Shown: positions 11,964 through 25,460, numbered from the stretch's first letter. The stretch is DNA of 64,000 bases from Hyperoodon ampullatus (GCA_949752795.1 OX457061.1:127687530-127751529); one strand, 5' to 3'. A program made the numbers and translations. The notes: generated by a model from the sequence alone, not told the origin.

Positions 11964-12670
11964 CTGGTTGATGAATAAAGGATAAACTGTTTAAAATCCA
12001 CAAAAGCATAGCTTGCTGAAGCCAACCGTAGAACAACTGCAAGGTAACTAACAAATTATTTAAGAAATAGTTACACAGGAAGAGAACAGAGAAAGTTTCC
12101 ATACGGATAATTGGGAAATGAAGCCTAGTTTCACATTGGCTATTCCATTTTGGCCCTTTTTGAATAGTTTAAGACACAACATTAAAAAATAACCTCCAAT
12201 GTTAAAAAATATGTAAAGGAATTGTTTTCTTTCCTTAGGTAACTCCTACTTGAATATTATCCTTCATGTTTTCAAGGGAATGCTGAAATTACTGTTGACA
12301 TTGTAAGTGTTCTTGGTTTCATGAATTCTGAAAATAGAATGGACAAGAATTTTTGGACATTATAAATAATATTTTATAGAAGTTTAAAGTGTAGGGAGAA
12401 ATAATCTCAATATGGATGATTTTTAGTTCCACATGTCCTAAGGTGTAAATTAATGTAGCCAGTTAGTTTAGAAGCCTTTCCTATCCTACATCTCCAACAG
12501 TTTTATATTATAGGTAAATGAATGACATCGTTATTGGTGATCACATATAAACATAATGACAAATAAACAGAAAACTATTCTTATTATTTATTTATACACT
12601 GAAAATTCAGATTTACCATGTTTGCCATATTAATGGTAAATCTTTGCAGATCTAGTTTAGAAAGAATAAA
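11964..12670. other. No gene seen; AT-rich unique sequence
   Basis: No coding frame or recognisable repeat. Confidence 0.5.
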
Positions 12671-12680
12671 AACTGTCCTA

Positions 12681-12894
12681 GGGGCTTCCCTGGTGGCGCA
12701 GTGGTTGGGAGTCTGCCTGCCGATGCAGGGGACACGGGTTCGTGCCCCAGTCCGGGAGGATCCCACATGCCGCGGAGTGGCTGGGCCCGTGAGCCATGGC
12801 CACTGAGCCTGTGCGTCCGGAGCCTGTGCTCCGCAACGGGAGAGGCCACAGCAGTGAGAGGCCCGCGTACCGCCAAAAAAAAAAAAAAAAAACC
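12681..12894 (+). mobile_element. CHR-2-type cetacean SINE, plus strand
   Basis: Complete copy. Exact 10-bp target-site duplication AACTGTCCTA at 12671-12680 and 12895-12904, with an 18-A tail. Confidence 0.96.
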
Positions 12895-12904
12895 AACTGT
12901 CCTA

Positions 12905-13206
12905 ATGTACCCAGAAAAGGGTTGGGCTACTAAAGAAAACAGAGGTGTCTTTATAGAACTATGCTTGAGAAATCAGAGTACAGTAGAGGTGCTGATTGAT
13001 AGAAACATGGTCAAACATTTCTGGTTAACAGGATGATAAAGAGGGAAGGGGAAGGAAAGAGAAGCCGTAGATACCTAACCAAACATATTCTCAGGCTGAG
13101 GATGGAATTCTCTGGTCACTTACGTGTTTTGAAAACGAGGAATTCATTTCCTAGACCTTTTTGTTTGTTTCATCTTGTGTTTTGTATTTTCTTGTCTAGC
13201 AAAGTA
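12905..13206. other. No gene seen; unique sequence
   Basis: Short non-repetitive gap between a SINE and an L1. Confidence 0.5.
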
Positions 13207-16200
13207 GGTACTTTTTAATTGAGGAATAATTGATTTACAATATTGTGTTAGTTTCAGGTGTACAGCAAAGTGATTTGGTTATACATATATATGTATATAT
13301 CTATATTTTTTATTCTATTCCATTATATTTTATGACAAGACACTGAATACAGTTCCCTGTGCTCTACAATAAATCCTTGCTGATTATTTTATATATGGTA
13401 ATGTGCATCTGTTAACCCCCTACTCTCAATTTATACCCCCCATCCCCTTTCCTCTTTGGTAACCATGTTTCTTTTCTGTGTCTGTGAGTCTGTTTCTGTT
13501 CTGTAAATACGTTCATTTGTATCTTCTTTTTTTCTGAGATTCCACATATAAGTGATATCATATGATATTTGTCTTTCTCTGACTGACTTACTTCACTTCG
13601 TATGATAATCTCTAGGTCCAGGCATGTTGCTAATATACATATATATGACATGTCACATCTTCTTTATCCATTCAGCTATTTATGGACACTTAGGTTGCAT
13701 CCGTGTCTTGGCTATTGTAGCATTGAACATTGGGGTGCATGTATCTTTTCAAATTATGGTTTTCTCCAGGTATATGCCCAGGAGTGGCATTGCTGGATCA
13801 TATGACAACTCTAGTGTTTTAAGGAATCTCCATCCTGTTCTCCATAGTAGCTGCACCAATTTACATTCCCACCAACAGTGTAGGAGGGTTCCCTTTTCTC
13901 CGCACCCTCTCCAGCATTTATTATTGTAGACTTATTGATGATGGCCATTCTGACTGGTGTGAGGTGATACCTCATTCCAGTTTTGATTTGCATTTCTCTG
14001 ATAATTAGCAATGTTGAGCATCTTTTCATGTATCTGTTGGCCATCTGTATGTCTTTTTTGGAGAAATGTCTTTTTGGGTCTTCTGTCCACTTTTTGATTT
14101 GGTTGTTCGTTTGTTTGTTTGTTTTTGATATTAAGCTGTATGAGCTGTTTGTATATTTTGGAAACTAAACCCTTGTCGCATCATTTACAGATATTTTCTC
14201 CCAGTCCATAGGTTGTCATTTCGTTTAGTTTATGGTTTCCTTTGATGTACAAAAGCTTATAAATTTGATTAGGTCCCATTTGGTTTTTGTTTTGTTTTAT
14301 TTGCTTTTTATTTCTTTTGCTTTGGGAGACCGGTCTAAGAAAATATTGCTACAATTTATGTCAGAGAGTGTTTTGCCTATGTTCTCTTCTAGGAGTTTTA
14401 TGGTGCATGTCTAATATTTAAGTCTTTAAGCCATTTTGAGTTTATTTTTGTGTATGATGAGAGGGTATATTCTAACTATATTGATTTACATGAAGCCATC
14501 CAGTTTTCCCAACACCACTTGCTGAAGAGACTGTCCTTTCCCCATTGTATATTCTTGCCTCTTTTATCAAAGACTGATTAACCATAGGTATGATTGATTA
14601 ACCATAGGGCTTATTTCTGGGCTCTCTGTTCTGTTCCATTGATTTATATGTGTGTTTTTTGTGCCATTACCCCCCTTTTTTGATTACTGTAGCTTTGTAA
14701 TATTGTCTGAAGTCTGGAAGGGTTATGCCTCCAGCTTTCTTTTTTACCTTAGGATTGCTTTGGCAATTCTAGGTCTTTTGTGGTTCCATATAAGTTTTAG
14801 GATTATTTGTTCTAGTTCTGTGAAAAATGTCATGGGTAGTTTGATAGGGATCACATGAAATCTGTAGATTGCTTTGGGTAGTATGGCCATTTTAACTATA
14901 TTAATTCTTGCAATCCAAGAGCATGGGATATCTTTCCATGTCCTTGAATCAACTTCGATTTCCTTTATCAATGTTTTATATAACTCTCAGCATATAAGTC
15001 CTTCAGCTCCTTGGTTAGGTTTAATCCTAGATATTTTTAATGTGATTTTAAATAGGATTTTTTTTTTGATATTTTATTGTTAAAGTAAAGAAATGCAACA
15101 GATTTCTGAATACTCATCTTGTATCCTGCTACCTTGCTGAATTCATTTATCAGTTCTAATAGGTTTTATTTGGAGTCTTTAGGGTTTTCTGTATATAGTA
15201 TTATGTCATCTGCATATAATGACAATTTTACCTCTTCCCTTTTGACTTGGATACCTTTTTATTTCTTTTTCTTGTCTGATTGCTGTGGTTAGGACTTCCA
15301 TTATGGTGTTGAATAGAAGTAGTGAGAGTGGGCATCCTTGTCTTTATCAAGAATTTAGCAGGCTGGCTTTCAGCTTTTCACCATTTAGTATTATGTTGGC
15401 TGTGGGTTTGTCATAAATAGTTTTTATTATGTTGAGATATGTTTCGTGTATGCCCACTTTGGCCAGAGTTTTTATCATGAATGGATGTTGTATTTTTTCA
15501 GATGCTTTTTTGGCATATGTGCAGGTGATCATGTGCTTTTTCTCTTTTGTTGATGTGTATCACATTTATTGATTTGCATATTGATTTGCATATCATGAAT
15601 CTAACTTCATCATGGTGTATGACCCTGGAATGAATCCAACTTCAGCATCGTGTATGATCCTTTTTATGTGTTGTTCAGTTCAGTTTGCTAATATTTATTG
15701 AGGATTTTTTCATCTGTATTCATTAAAGATATTGGCCTGTAGTTTTCTTTTTTGGTGGTGTCTTTGGTTTTCGTATCAAGGTGATAGTGGCTTCATAGAA
15801 TGTCTTTAGGAGTGTTCCCTTCTCTTCAATCTTCTGGAAGAATTTGAGAAGGATAAATATAAATTCTTCTTTGTATGTTTGGTAGAATTCCCCAGTGAAG
15901 CCATTCGTTCTTGGAATTCTGTTTGCAGGGAGTTTTTGTTTGTTTGTTTTAATTACAGATTGTATTTCACTTCTAGTGCTCAGTCTGTTCAAGTTATCCA
16001 TTTCTTCTTGACTCAGTTTTGGCAGGCTGTGTTTCTAGAAACTTGTCTACTTTTTCTAGGTGGTCCATTTTATTGGCATATAACTGCAAAATATTTTCTT
16101 ATGGTATTTTGTATTTCTGTCGTATCAGTTGTTATTTCTCCTCTTTCATTTCTTATTTTGTTTATTTGGGTAATCTCTCTTTTCTTCTTGGTAAGTCTGG

Positions 16201-16495
16201 CCAGAGGTTTTTCAGTTTTGTTTATCCTTTCAAAAAACAAGCTCTTGGTTTTATTGATTTTTTTTCTGTTGTTTTTAATCTCTATTTTATTTATTTCCTC
16301 TCTGATCTTTATTATTTTCTTCCTTCTGAGTATAGGTTTTGTTTGTTTTTCTAATTCTTTTAGGTGGTAGGTTAGGTTGGGTGGTAGGCTAGGTTATGTG
16401 AGATTTTTCTTGTTTTTTGAGGAAGGCCTGTATTGTTATGACCTTCCTTCTTAGAACAGCTTTTGCTGCAACCCATAGATTTTTTTATGATTGTG
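13207..16495 (-). mobile_element. 5'-truncated L1 (3' UTR and most of ORF2), minus strand
   Basis: Starts with the reversed 3' UTR (AATTGAGGAATAATTG, then TTCAGGTGTACAGCAAAGTG). It runs through ORF2 from C-terminus toward N-terminus, with no ORF1. Broken ORF2 frames on the minus strand include 14744-14971 ([20 protein letters not shown]), 15347-15532 and 15723-16001. Many stops and frameshifts show it is dead. Confidence 0.92.
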
Positions 16496-17339
16496 AGAGC
16501 AGGTACTTTTTGAAGTACACTTGGATAAGAGATGCCAGAGAAGATCACCTCTTAGACTCATGTGAGGTGGTAGGACTTAAGTGTCTACTTAGGGTGTAGA
16601 AAGCCCCAAGATAAGGTTGATCTCACCTGAATATTGGCACTTGAACATAGAGAAAAAGCCTGATAATATGAACATTTAAGTTGTCCGTTAGCTCATCAGA
16701 GAGCTGTAGTAGCAAGGCAGTCAAATAATCTGAATTTCAAAGACAGACAGGACCTTCCACTGAACAGAGGCCACAGGGACTATTCCATGAGAGAGAGAGG
16801 TTGCACTACCAGCAACAGGAGTTGGAAACTGTCCACGTTCCCCAGGCCTGAGGAAGGGCTGCAGGTTAGGCCCCAGACTAAGAGGGTCTACACTCACTGG
16901 TGCTCAGGAGAAAGAGCTGGGGCGTCTGGGGCAGGAGGTCTCAGGCCCCCCCATGGTGCAGGTGTGCTGCAGGGTGAAGCCCGGACGGACACAGCACAGT
17001 CTCTCCCCACAGGGGACACACCCTGCCCCTGGAGAGCCATAAAGGCGGGTCACCCTCGCCCCAGGGCGTCGACTTCACAGCATCCTTCCCCAGCTGGTTT
17101 CCTTCTAGAGCTCAGACAGAAGTAAAATTGTTGGCAGGAGGAAAGGTAGGACACCTCTTGAGCAGACGGGCGATCAGAGCCAAGGTACTCCAGTAGAGGG
17201 TAGGGAACACTCACACCCGCAGGAGAGTCACAGACAGAAGACACAGTTTGGCCACCACGGATGCTCAAGAGGACACACCCACAGGCCTAGGTGCCCTCAG
17301 CCTGCTGAAGAGATGGAAGTAGTGGGCCACTGGTTGAGA
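16496..17339. other. No gene seen; partly GC-rich, unassigned
   Basis: Bases 16780-17290 are GC-richer and give a 112-codon frame at 16787-17125 without a recognised domain or splice context. It could be an eroded LTR or LINE 5' region; I cannot assign it. Confidence 0.4.
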
Positions 17340-17930
17340 TGAAGTGAGATCATGAAACAATTCAGTTAATTCAAAAGGCAGGAGAAAGAAGAATGGGGAA
17401 TCAATGGGACAAGTAGAATATAACTAACACTATGGTAGGTTTAAATCCAGTCCTGTTGATACATACAGTAAATGTAAATGTAACGCTAAATATATAGGCA
17501 CCTAACAATGGAACTTTAACACACATGAAGCAAAATGGATGAAACTGAAAGGAAAAATAGATCTGCTCTATAGTTGAAGACTTCAACGTCTGTCTCTCAG
17601 GCATCAATAGAATAGGCAGTCATAGAATCAGTAAGGTTAACAGGAGACTTGAATGACACTGCTAACCGGCGTGATGTAATTGGATATAATGAACACACCA
17701 CCTGCAAGAGCCCAGAGCACTTCACCCAGGCAACCTGCATCCTGGACCATGCAACAAACTTCAGCAGATCTGAAATCACATGATGTATGTTATCAAAGAG
17801 AAATAGAAGTAAAATAGAACTGGATAGCAGAATGCTATATGGACAGTTCCAGAAATATTTGTAAAGTAGACCACGCACCTAAATAAGCCATGGGTCAAAG
17901 TGGCAGTCACGCATGAAAGTAAACAACAAA

Positions 17931-18110
17931 GTATTATTTATAAAATAGATAAGCAACGAGGATATATTGTATAGCACAGGGAATTATACCCAGTATCTTG
18001 TAATAGCCTATAATGGAATATAATCTGCAAAAATTGCTGAATCACTATGCTGTATACCTGAAACTAACATAGTATTGTAAATAAGCTATACTTCAATTAA
18101 AAATAAAAAT
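17931..18110 (+). mobile_element. L1 3' tail fragment, plus strand, inside old L1
   Basis: Carries the recent-type L1 3' UTR: TTGTATAGCACAGGGAATTA, then AATCACTATGCTGTATACC, then ACTTCAATTAAAAATAAA. A weak 6-bp AAAGTA repeat flanks it. Confidence 0.82.
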
Positions 18111-18392
18111 AAAGTACCTCTGGAATACAATAGACACTAAATAAATATTTGCTGAATAAATAAATCATGGTCAATAAATGTGTAAAAATATTTTGAATTG
18201 AGCCAGCATGAAAGTATATGTCAAAACTTATGGGACTCCACTAAAACAGTGTTAGAGGGAAATTTAAAGAATTGAATATTATATTATAAAACAAGAAAAG
18301 GTTCAAATCGGTAGTCTAAGCTTCTACTTTAAGAACCTAGTAAAATAAGAGAAAACTGAATACAAAGCAAACAGAAGGGAGGGAATCTTATC

Positions 18393-18448
18393 TCTTAAAG
18401 ATTGTAAAGCAGCTATACTCCAATAAAAAATAAATAAATAAAAAGATA
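18393..18448 (+). mobile_element. Very short L1 3' terminus, plus strand
   Basis: Only the last 30 or so bases of an L1 (GATTGTAAAGCAGCTATACTCC) plus an A/T-rich tail. AAAGAT occurs at both ends, which fits an extremely 5'-truncated insertion. Confidence 0.75.
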
Positions 18449-19243
18449 AGAGCCCACATAAATGAAATTAAAAACAAAAAAAGTAGAAAACAGTAAAGAA
18501 ACCAAAAAATACTTGAAAAGGTCAAGATAATAGACTAAACTCTATTCAGACCCGTCAAGAAAATAAGAGAGAAGACATGCATTACTTTCGACATTATTTT
18601 AAAAGATAATGGTTTGTTGTGAAGAACTCATGCCAGTTACTTTGATAACTTAAATGAAGTAGACAAATAATTTCAAAGATAAGACCTAAGCTTACTCGGG
18701 AAGAAATTCACACCCTGAGAAGACCTATATTCTTTTTTCCTATATATTTTAAGGGAATTTAATTTATAATTTAAAACTTTCACACAAAGAAAACTCCAAG
18801 CCTAGATGACTTCACTGTCAAATTCTGAGAAACATGTAAGGAAGAAGTTCTACCCAAATCACCCAGATAGTGGGAGAGGAAATAACGCATTCCAACTCAT
18901 TTTATGAGGTTCACATTATTGTGATAAAATTTAGTGCATTAAATGAAAACAACAGAACATCATGACCAAGGTCAAAGATTTAAATAAATGGAGACATACG
19001 CCATGTTGGTGGGATTCGAGGTGCCCTGTTGCCAAACTACTATTTGTCTCCCAAATTGTTCAGTAGATTCCACACATTAACAATCAAAATCCCCACAGGA
19101 TTTTGTTTTTGCTTTTGGTAGAATTTGATAAACTGATTCTAAAATGTATGTGAAAAAACAAAGCAGCAAGAACGCCCAAAACAATTTTGAAAAAGAATGA
19201 AACGTTGGAAAATTCACATAACCTGATTTCAAAATCCAAGTTA

Positions 19244-19449
19244 GGGCTTCCCTGGTGGCGCAGTGGTTGAGAGTCTGCCTACCAATGCAGGGGACACGGG
19301 TTCGTGCCCCGGTCCAGGAAGATCCCACGTGCCACGGAGCGGCTGGGCCTGTGAGCCATGACCGCTGAGCCTGCGCGTCCGGAGCCCGTGCTCCGCAACG
19401 GGAGAGGCCACAACAGTGAGAGGCCCGCGTACTGAAAAAAAAAAAAAAA
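19244..19449 (+). mobile_element. CHR-2-type cetacean SINE, plus strand
   Basis: Complete copy inside or at the end of the old L1. ATCCAAG appears on both sides (about 19234 and 19451) as a short target-site duplication. Confidence 0.94.
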
Positions 19450-21688
19450 GATCCAAGAGTAGCTTTTAATGAAGTCTGTGTACACCGATGAAGAAGTTAC
19501 AGAAGAAGTTAACTTCTTCCTTGAGGAAGTTCCCTAGCTATTCTTATATATTAGTCTGTCCTTGGTTCTAACCTGTTTGTCACAGTTTCCCAATAACTTA
19601 GAAGATGTACTTATCAAATCTGAACATCCAGCAAGCTTCAGAAGAATGGATTCTTCCGTGGATTACACAGTGAGACTCAGGCTTGTCAAAATAATCCATG
19701 ACATAACTTAGAAGCAGCAAGTTTTAAATAAACATAAACATTTATAAAGACTTCTTTTTAGATCCCAGAAATCATAGAATGAGGGACCTGACTTGAAAGC
19801 AGTTCATGTGAAAAGCAAACTTAATTTAGTTTCCAGTATGCCAGCTAGAGACAGCAGTGTGGGTTACTGTTAAGATATCAGTGCAAACTCGTTTAATGGG
19901 AACATCCAGATGTAGAGGTGCAACCATAGACAGGGTGGTGATGGTACTTATCCCACGTACTATGGAGAATGATTTAAGGAATTAAGATATTTAACCTGAA
20001 GAAAGTGAGACGTTGCTAGTCTAGAGAGGTGAGTGTTGTAAAGTTGGAAGGTCGCCATATGGAATAGAAATAAGATTCTTAAAGTTCTCATAAACACAGG
20101 TCTCCAGAAGACATGGGTGACAATCCATGCACAGGCCCTTTGTTTAAAGAATTTCAATTATCAGCAGTAAAAAGACTGTCCTGCCCAGCAGGGGCTTCCC
20201 AGGGACCTTTGGACACTCTGTCAGACTTTGCAGAGAAAGTGTTTCTGAGTTGAGAACAGTAACAGGTAAGGGGGTCATTCCAGAGTGCTGGTGCTGTGAA
20301 AATGGTTTTTATTCTTTTTAGCAAATAACTAAATAAATGCAATCATACTCTTTATTCAGTTTAAAAGATTGATAGGTCAAAAAGAAATTCCAAAGTTAGA
20401 AAGAAATGAAAGGACATTAGAATAGTCCTTTTGCCCTAAACATATAACAATTCAGCCCTATTTACAAAAAGAAGTATGTTAGTGAGTAGAAATGAAGTCT
20501 GCCATCTGGCTAGTCATGAATGTTGTCATTCTTTACAAAGGTGGTCTTTAGAATTATCTGCTAACCTCCAAAAAAGGATAAACTCTACTTAAACAAAATC
20601 ACAACAGCCTTGATTTCATTGGGCCATATTAGTCTGATATTTACCATATGATCTGTATCAACAGTATCTCATCTAATCCATGATTCTGCATTTGTATAGG
20701 CTTGCCTCTGTGTGGTGAGAGTACACAATTTCTTTAAAGTTCTTTGTTTGCAAGGTGGCTTTTTTTTCTTTTTTAAGGATAGTTTGAATTGGTATCGCTT
20801 AAGTAAATTGTCTAAGGTGGGTCACTGAAATTGTCCTAAATAAACATATTCACATCATTTTAAGTATTTCAGATAAAAATATTATTTATTAGGGGAACAA
20901 TCTTGATGTACCATCAGTCTTCTTGGCAGGAATATTATATCTCGCAACATTTCTTCCTATTATTAAAAGCAGGATACATTTCTCTTGGTGGATTTCAGCC
21001 TTTTAGGGAAAACTTACATGAAGATCAGTGGTCAAAAGAAATGCTTGCTTTGTTGAAATGTATTGTTTGTAAATCCAGCAGTACGAGCCACTGTATAGTG
21101 ATAGCACATATTCTGTAGGCATTTTTGTTCTTAATGTGTTAAAAAACAAAAATGCAAAAGCATCCACTGTATAAATGCTCATTTCACTCTGCCCATATGC
21201 AGAGCAATCACTTCCCCACCATCGTGAGGAGGAAGCTTCTCATCCTGGAAATACGATTAGGCCCTGTGATAGGATAATCTGTGCACCTTAGGACACACTC
21301 AAGAGAATACCATGGTGTGGAGCTCTGGCTGGGAAGTGTCGCCCACAGAACATGATAAATTACACAATATTATCTAATTCCTACATATGGCTGATGATAA
21401 CTAATTTTCTTCTCTGGAAATAGTCAAACAAAAAAGTATAAATCCAAGCTAAATTACATTTGGAAATAGATGAGATTTGCCAAGTGAATACAAAGGAAAG
21501 TTTGAAAAATTTGGCAAATCAAAATTAATTATTTACATATGAAACTATCTCTTTAGAAAAAATCATATATTATGTGCTAAAATCATAAACTATGACAAAT
21601 CATTCTCTGTTTTATCAGCTTATAAGAAAGCAAATGATATTCACTCCAGTTCTACAGTATTTAGATTATGTGTAAAGAAAAAACACAG
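19450..21688. other. No gene seen; AT-rich unique sequence
   Basis: Contains an 18-bp perfect palindrome GAAGAAGTTAACTTCTTC at 19502-19519. No supported exon, RNA or assigned repeat otherwise. Confidence 0.5.
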
Positions 21689-21868
21689 GGAGATCAGTTC
21701 GGTGCTTTGTGACGACCCAGAGGGGTTGGATGGGGGGAGTGGGAGGGAAGTTCAAGGGGGGGGATATATGTATATACGTACAGCTGATTCACTTTGTTGT
21801 ACAGCAGAAACTAACACAATATTGTAAAGCAATTATAATCCAATAAATATGTAAAAAAAGAAAAAGAA
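21689..21868 (+). mobile_element. L1 3' tail fragment, plus strand
   Basis: GAGATCAGTTCGGTGCTTTGTG, then CAGCTGATTCACTTTGTTG, then AATATTGTAAAGCAATTATAA and CCAATAAA: a cetartiodactyl L1 3' UTR, strongly 5'-truncated, with an A-rich tail. Confidence 0.92.
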
Positions 21869-22712
21869 AAGACTATAGGACATATCAACCAGTAATTTTT
21901 GAGCTAGAGACATTATACTAAATTTCATACAAAAATTAATTAAGTTGTGATTATTTTTTAAATAAGGGACAGTAATTAGACTGTTGAGAATTGTACTGTT
22001 TCTGCATTTTTCTAAAGTGCCATTTGTTTTAAATAACGATAATTCAGATTCAGTGAATTTGGGGAAATTTAAATCTTACATTTATGGGCTACTAACTTTT
22101 TTCTTCCTAAAAAAGAAAGATGCTCCATAATAAATGAAGAGTGTTAGCAGTGTGTTCTCGGAATTATTTACATTTTGTCCTAGGATTTTTTTTCTGTCGG
22201 GAGTGAAGTATATACAGGGGCTGTTATTCTCACTCTCAGATTTGCAATGGGTGTCACGCATAGAATGTGGTAATATATGGGGCATAGTTGGTGCTACAAG
22301 CTCTATAGACTTACTGCTATCCAGAGCCAGTCATGTGGCCCAGAGACAAGCTGGCCACAGTGTACTATCCTAACATACTTTTCTGATTTTAAAATGATGC
22401 TGTTTTTGCTCTTTTTCCTCTTGTTTTCTCTGAATACTGACCTGAAACCTTTTATTTTTTCCTATTGTAAAGCCTACTGGTTATTGAAGGCAGCTCTATT
22501 TTACAAAAAAATTATTGGAATGTATAACTTTTAACCATAAACAAAATATGACTTGCTACCAGAGAAACAAAGTACATGGCACAATGTAAGTGCTTGTTAA
22601 ATGCTATTAAATGTGGTTTAACTCACTGAACAGCTCCAGTGCCTGCCAGCCTCTGGGTGCCCATCACCTGCCAGGCAGTGTCCCAGCCACTTTACATGCA
22701 ACCAGATGAGGC
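21869..22712. other. No gene seen; unique sequence
   Basis: No coding frame or assigned repeat. Confidence 0.5.
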
Positions 22713-23303
22713 TGGTACCAAACCCGGGTTCAGCTGCTCCAAAGGCCAATACTCGAGAGACAAGTGTTGGTGGAAAAGGAAAAGATGCTTTATTCAGGAG
22801 GCCAGCAACCTGGGAAGGAGGTGGCCTAATGTCCTCAGACGGTCTCCAAGTTGCCAGTTAGGAGACAAAGGGGTTAAAGGCCATATGGGGGCGCTGCAGG
22901 GTGCATGAGCAGCTTGGGCACAATTCTCGGACTAGTTGGCATCCAGGTGAAGTTTCGAGCGTCACCAGCCTTCTGGTTTCCTCCAGTCTGGGGTCTAGGT
23001 GCTTGAGGTCAGCAGTTTCCATCTGACTGTCTGCTTCCTGTCAAAGCAGTTTAGGGATGTGTGTCAGGCAGCCTGGTGGCTCTGCTTTGTGGCTGGTTTA
23101 CAGTCCAAAATGTTATCAGTTTCCCGGCCCAACAAGTACTCTCTGTCTCTGCATCTTCACATTCCTGGTCCTAGCTCTTGAGCTAGCTTTTTGAGACTCA
23201 GGGGAGGCCTGGGAGACTAAAGCTTTTCTACAAACCAGAGGCAGGCAGAGGACGTCTGGTGGGTCTGTCCCGGGAAGGCCCCATAGGGTCCTGCTCAGTT
23301 ACA
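22713..23303 (-). mobile_element. Solo LTR of an endogenous retrovirus-like element, minus strand
   Basis: About 590 bp, TG...CA ends, with a reverse AATAAA (GATGCTTTATTCAGG). It shares end and internal blocks with 34710-35298: CCATAGGGTCCTGCTC near 23281, CAGAGGCAGGCAGAGGACGT, and AGCCTTCTGGTTTCC. No retroviral coding frame lies beside it. The family is not named with confidence; ERV1-like is a guess. Confidence 0.55.
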
Positions 23304-24010
23304 TATAGCCTTATCCTATGTCAACACAGCAGGTCTTCTAATTACTTCTTATTATCTCCTTTTCAGAAGGCAGGACATGGTCTTAAGGAGTAGGTATATA
23401 GTAATTAAATCACTTGTCAAAGATTAAATATTTAAGGAAATCTCCATTCAGAACTAGTTTAAGTTGACTATTACTTTAACAATAGATAAGTTAATTCCAG
23501 TGTTAGGGTACATGCTCCTGGAAAACTCCACTGTTGGTAAAAATAAAAACTAAATAAATGAATATAGGGATTGCTGACACTTCAAGTCTGCATTTCCTTT
23601 AAGCTCTAGATAAACAAAACAAAATAAAGTCAAATGTTATCTTCTTAATAAGCCCAGCAACACTTTTAAGAAGGTTTCAGTTTTGATCTTAGTCTCAGCC
23701 TTTCTCCAAACTATGGAGCAATAAGACAGGATATTTTGATTTTCTGGTCAGGCCATTTGCTCTCCTCCTGACCTGACTCTGCCCAAAACACAGAGGCCGC
23801 TAAGGAATGGAGGATAAATAGATTTACAGAGAAGGAGGGGAAAAAAGGAAAGCTGCAAAGACAAACTCATATTCCTGTTAAGATGTGGTGCTCCCATTAT
23901 ATGAGTTGGGGCATTCTCGTATAATCCAGATTAAAATGTAAATTGAAAAAACATTTGACTTAGTGACTCTAAAATTGGACATACCTTGTGACCCAATAAG
24001 TCCATCACTC
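23304..24010. other. No gene seen; unique sequence
   Basis: No coding frame or assigned repeat. Confidence 0.5.
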
Positions 24011-24025
24011 AAAAACAGTCCTCAG

Positions 24026-24235
24026 GGCTTCCCTGGTGGCGCAGTGGTTGAGAGTCCGCCTGCCAATGCAGGGGACGCGGGTTCATGCCCCGGTCCGGGA
24101 AGATCCCACATGCCGCGGAGTGGCTGGGCCCGTGAGCCATGGCCGCTGAGCCTGCGCGTCCGGAGCCTGTGCTCCGCGATGGGAGAGGCCACAGCAGTGA
24201 GAGGCCCACGTACTGTAAAAAAAAAAAAAAACAAA
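24026..24235 (+). mobile_element. CHR-2-type cetacean SINE, plus strand
   Basis: Complete copy. Exact 15-bp target-site duplication AAAAACAGTCCTCAG at 24011-24025 and 24236-24250. Confidence 0.97.
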
Positions 24236-24250
24236 AAAAACAGTCCTCAG

Positions 24251-25260
24251 TGTATATTCAGAGTCCTCCACAAGAATTTCAGTTCCGGGAGCACAGAACA
24301 ACTGGCTTGGCATTCTCTTTATTGAAATGATAGATCTTTCCTGTTATTTGAATGAATGAGTGAATAATTGATTGCTTGATTGACTGATTTAGACTTGAAG
24401 TCCATTATTTTATCATATTTCACTGCATCAAAAATGTACAAATGATGCTCCATTATTTTATATGACACTGAGAAATTGCTCTTTTTACTTTAAAATATCC
24501 TAGTAGCCAATTTTTAAAACATTCACTACATGAGAAAATATGTGCATCTTACAATTGATGGCCTACAAATAACACAGAGCATAATAGAGCTCAGTAAAAA
24601 CCTCTGTTTCACAGACTCTTCTTATAGGGAAGCAGATCAGTTTTTGCATGTTGTGAAAGGTTCTTATTTGACAAGTCTTTATAATAAAGATAAGTAAAGG
24701 CAAACTTTGTAGGAAAACAATATAACAGTAAGAGTCCTAATACCCTACGTTTTTATGTCAGAAAACAGGACAGGAAAACGCTGGAAGGCATGACAAAAGA
24801 TAGGGCAAGGTCAAATCTGATATTTCTCGAGACTTATCAAATGGACTATTTGCTTAGGTACCTTTGTAGTCATATAATAGTGTCCTTTTTATTTCCATGG
24901 GTCATAGATAGTTTAAATCCTTAGCTTTCTTATGAGCATGGAAATAAAATGCATAGCACAATGTCTGAAAAAATGAGATCTTTCAAGGCAAATGATTATT
25001 CCATAGTTCCACCTAATTAAATCTGATGGCATTTTTAGGGAGACTAATATAACAAATTTGGTATTTTCTTCCTGGTAGAGTAGGTTTCAATTACTTGTTT
25101 CCCATCGGCAATACAGCTTCAGTACAGTGTATCAATTGGGGTAATTTCCCCTGTGAGGATATGAGACGTCCCATCAAGCTACAGATAAAATACTAGGATT
25201 TATAGTCTCCTGAAACATGTATGGAGGTAGGTCCTCCAGGGTTGATGAGTTCAGTGAATA
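24251..25260. other. No gene seen; AT-rich unique sequence
   Basis: No coding frame or assigned repeat. Confidence 0.5.
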
Positions 25261-25460
25261 GTTCAGAGTCACGCCGTTAGCAAATTAACTTAGACCAGTC
25301 AGGTGTGATCCTATATCTTTATTTTATTTAACTTTTTAAAATTTTAAGCAAAGAAACCTGTCACAGAAACCCTAGCAGACTTACCATCCTGTCTTTGGTC
25401 AGAGCTGGGTCACATGCTGGTTCAGAGTCGTGTCACTGGAAAATTAACTTAGACCATTGG
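25260..25460. repeat. Pair of imperfect direct repeats about 160 bp apart
   Basis: GTTCAGAGTC...AAATTAACTTAGACCA occurs near 25261-25297 and again near 25421-25457, with several mismatches in the middle. It may be a local duplication or two ends of an unrecognised element. Confidence 0.75.

Larger units (their letters stand above)
17340..19243 (+). mobile_element. Old L1 ORF2 relic, plus strand, with nested insertions
   Basis: Heavily decayed ORF2 sequence in sense order. An early-ORF2 block around 17390-17880 (GGAACTTTAACACACATG) is followed by TCAAAACTTATGGGACTCC near 18220, the TCCAAGCCTAGATGACTTCAC block near 18800, and ATCAAAATCCCCACAGGATTTTG near 19083. Two later L1 tails and one SINE interrupt or abut it. 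Confidence 0.8.

Noticed and set aside
16787..17125. 112-codon plus frame
   Set aside because: No similarity recognised, no splice signals, borders an old L1; probably chance.
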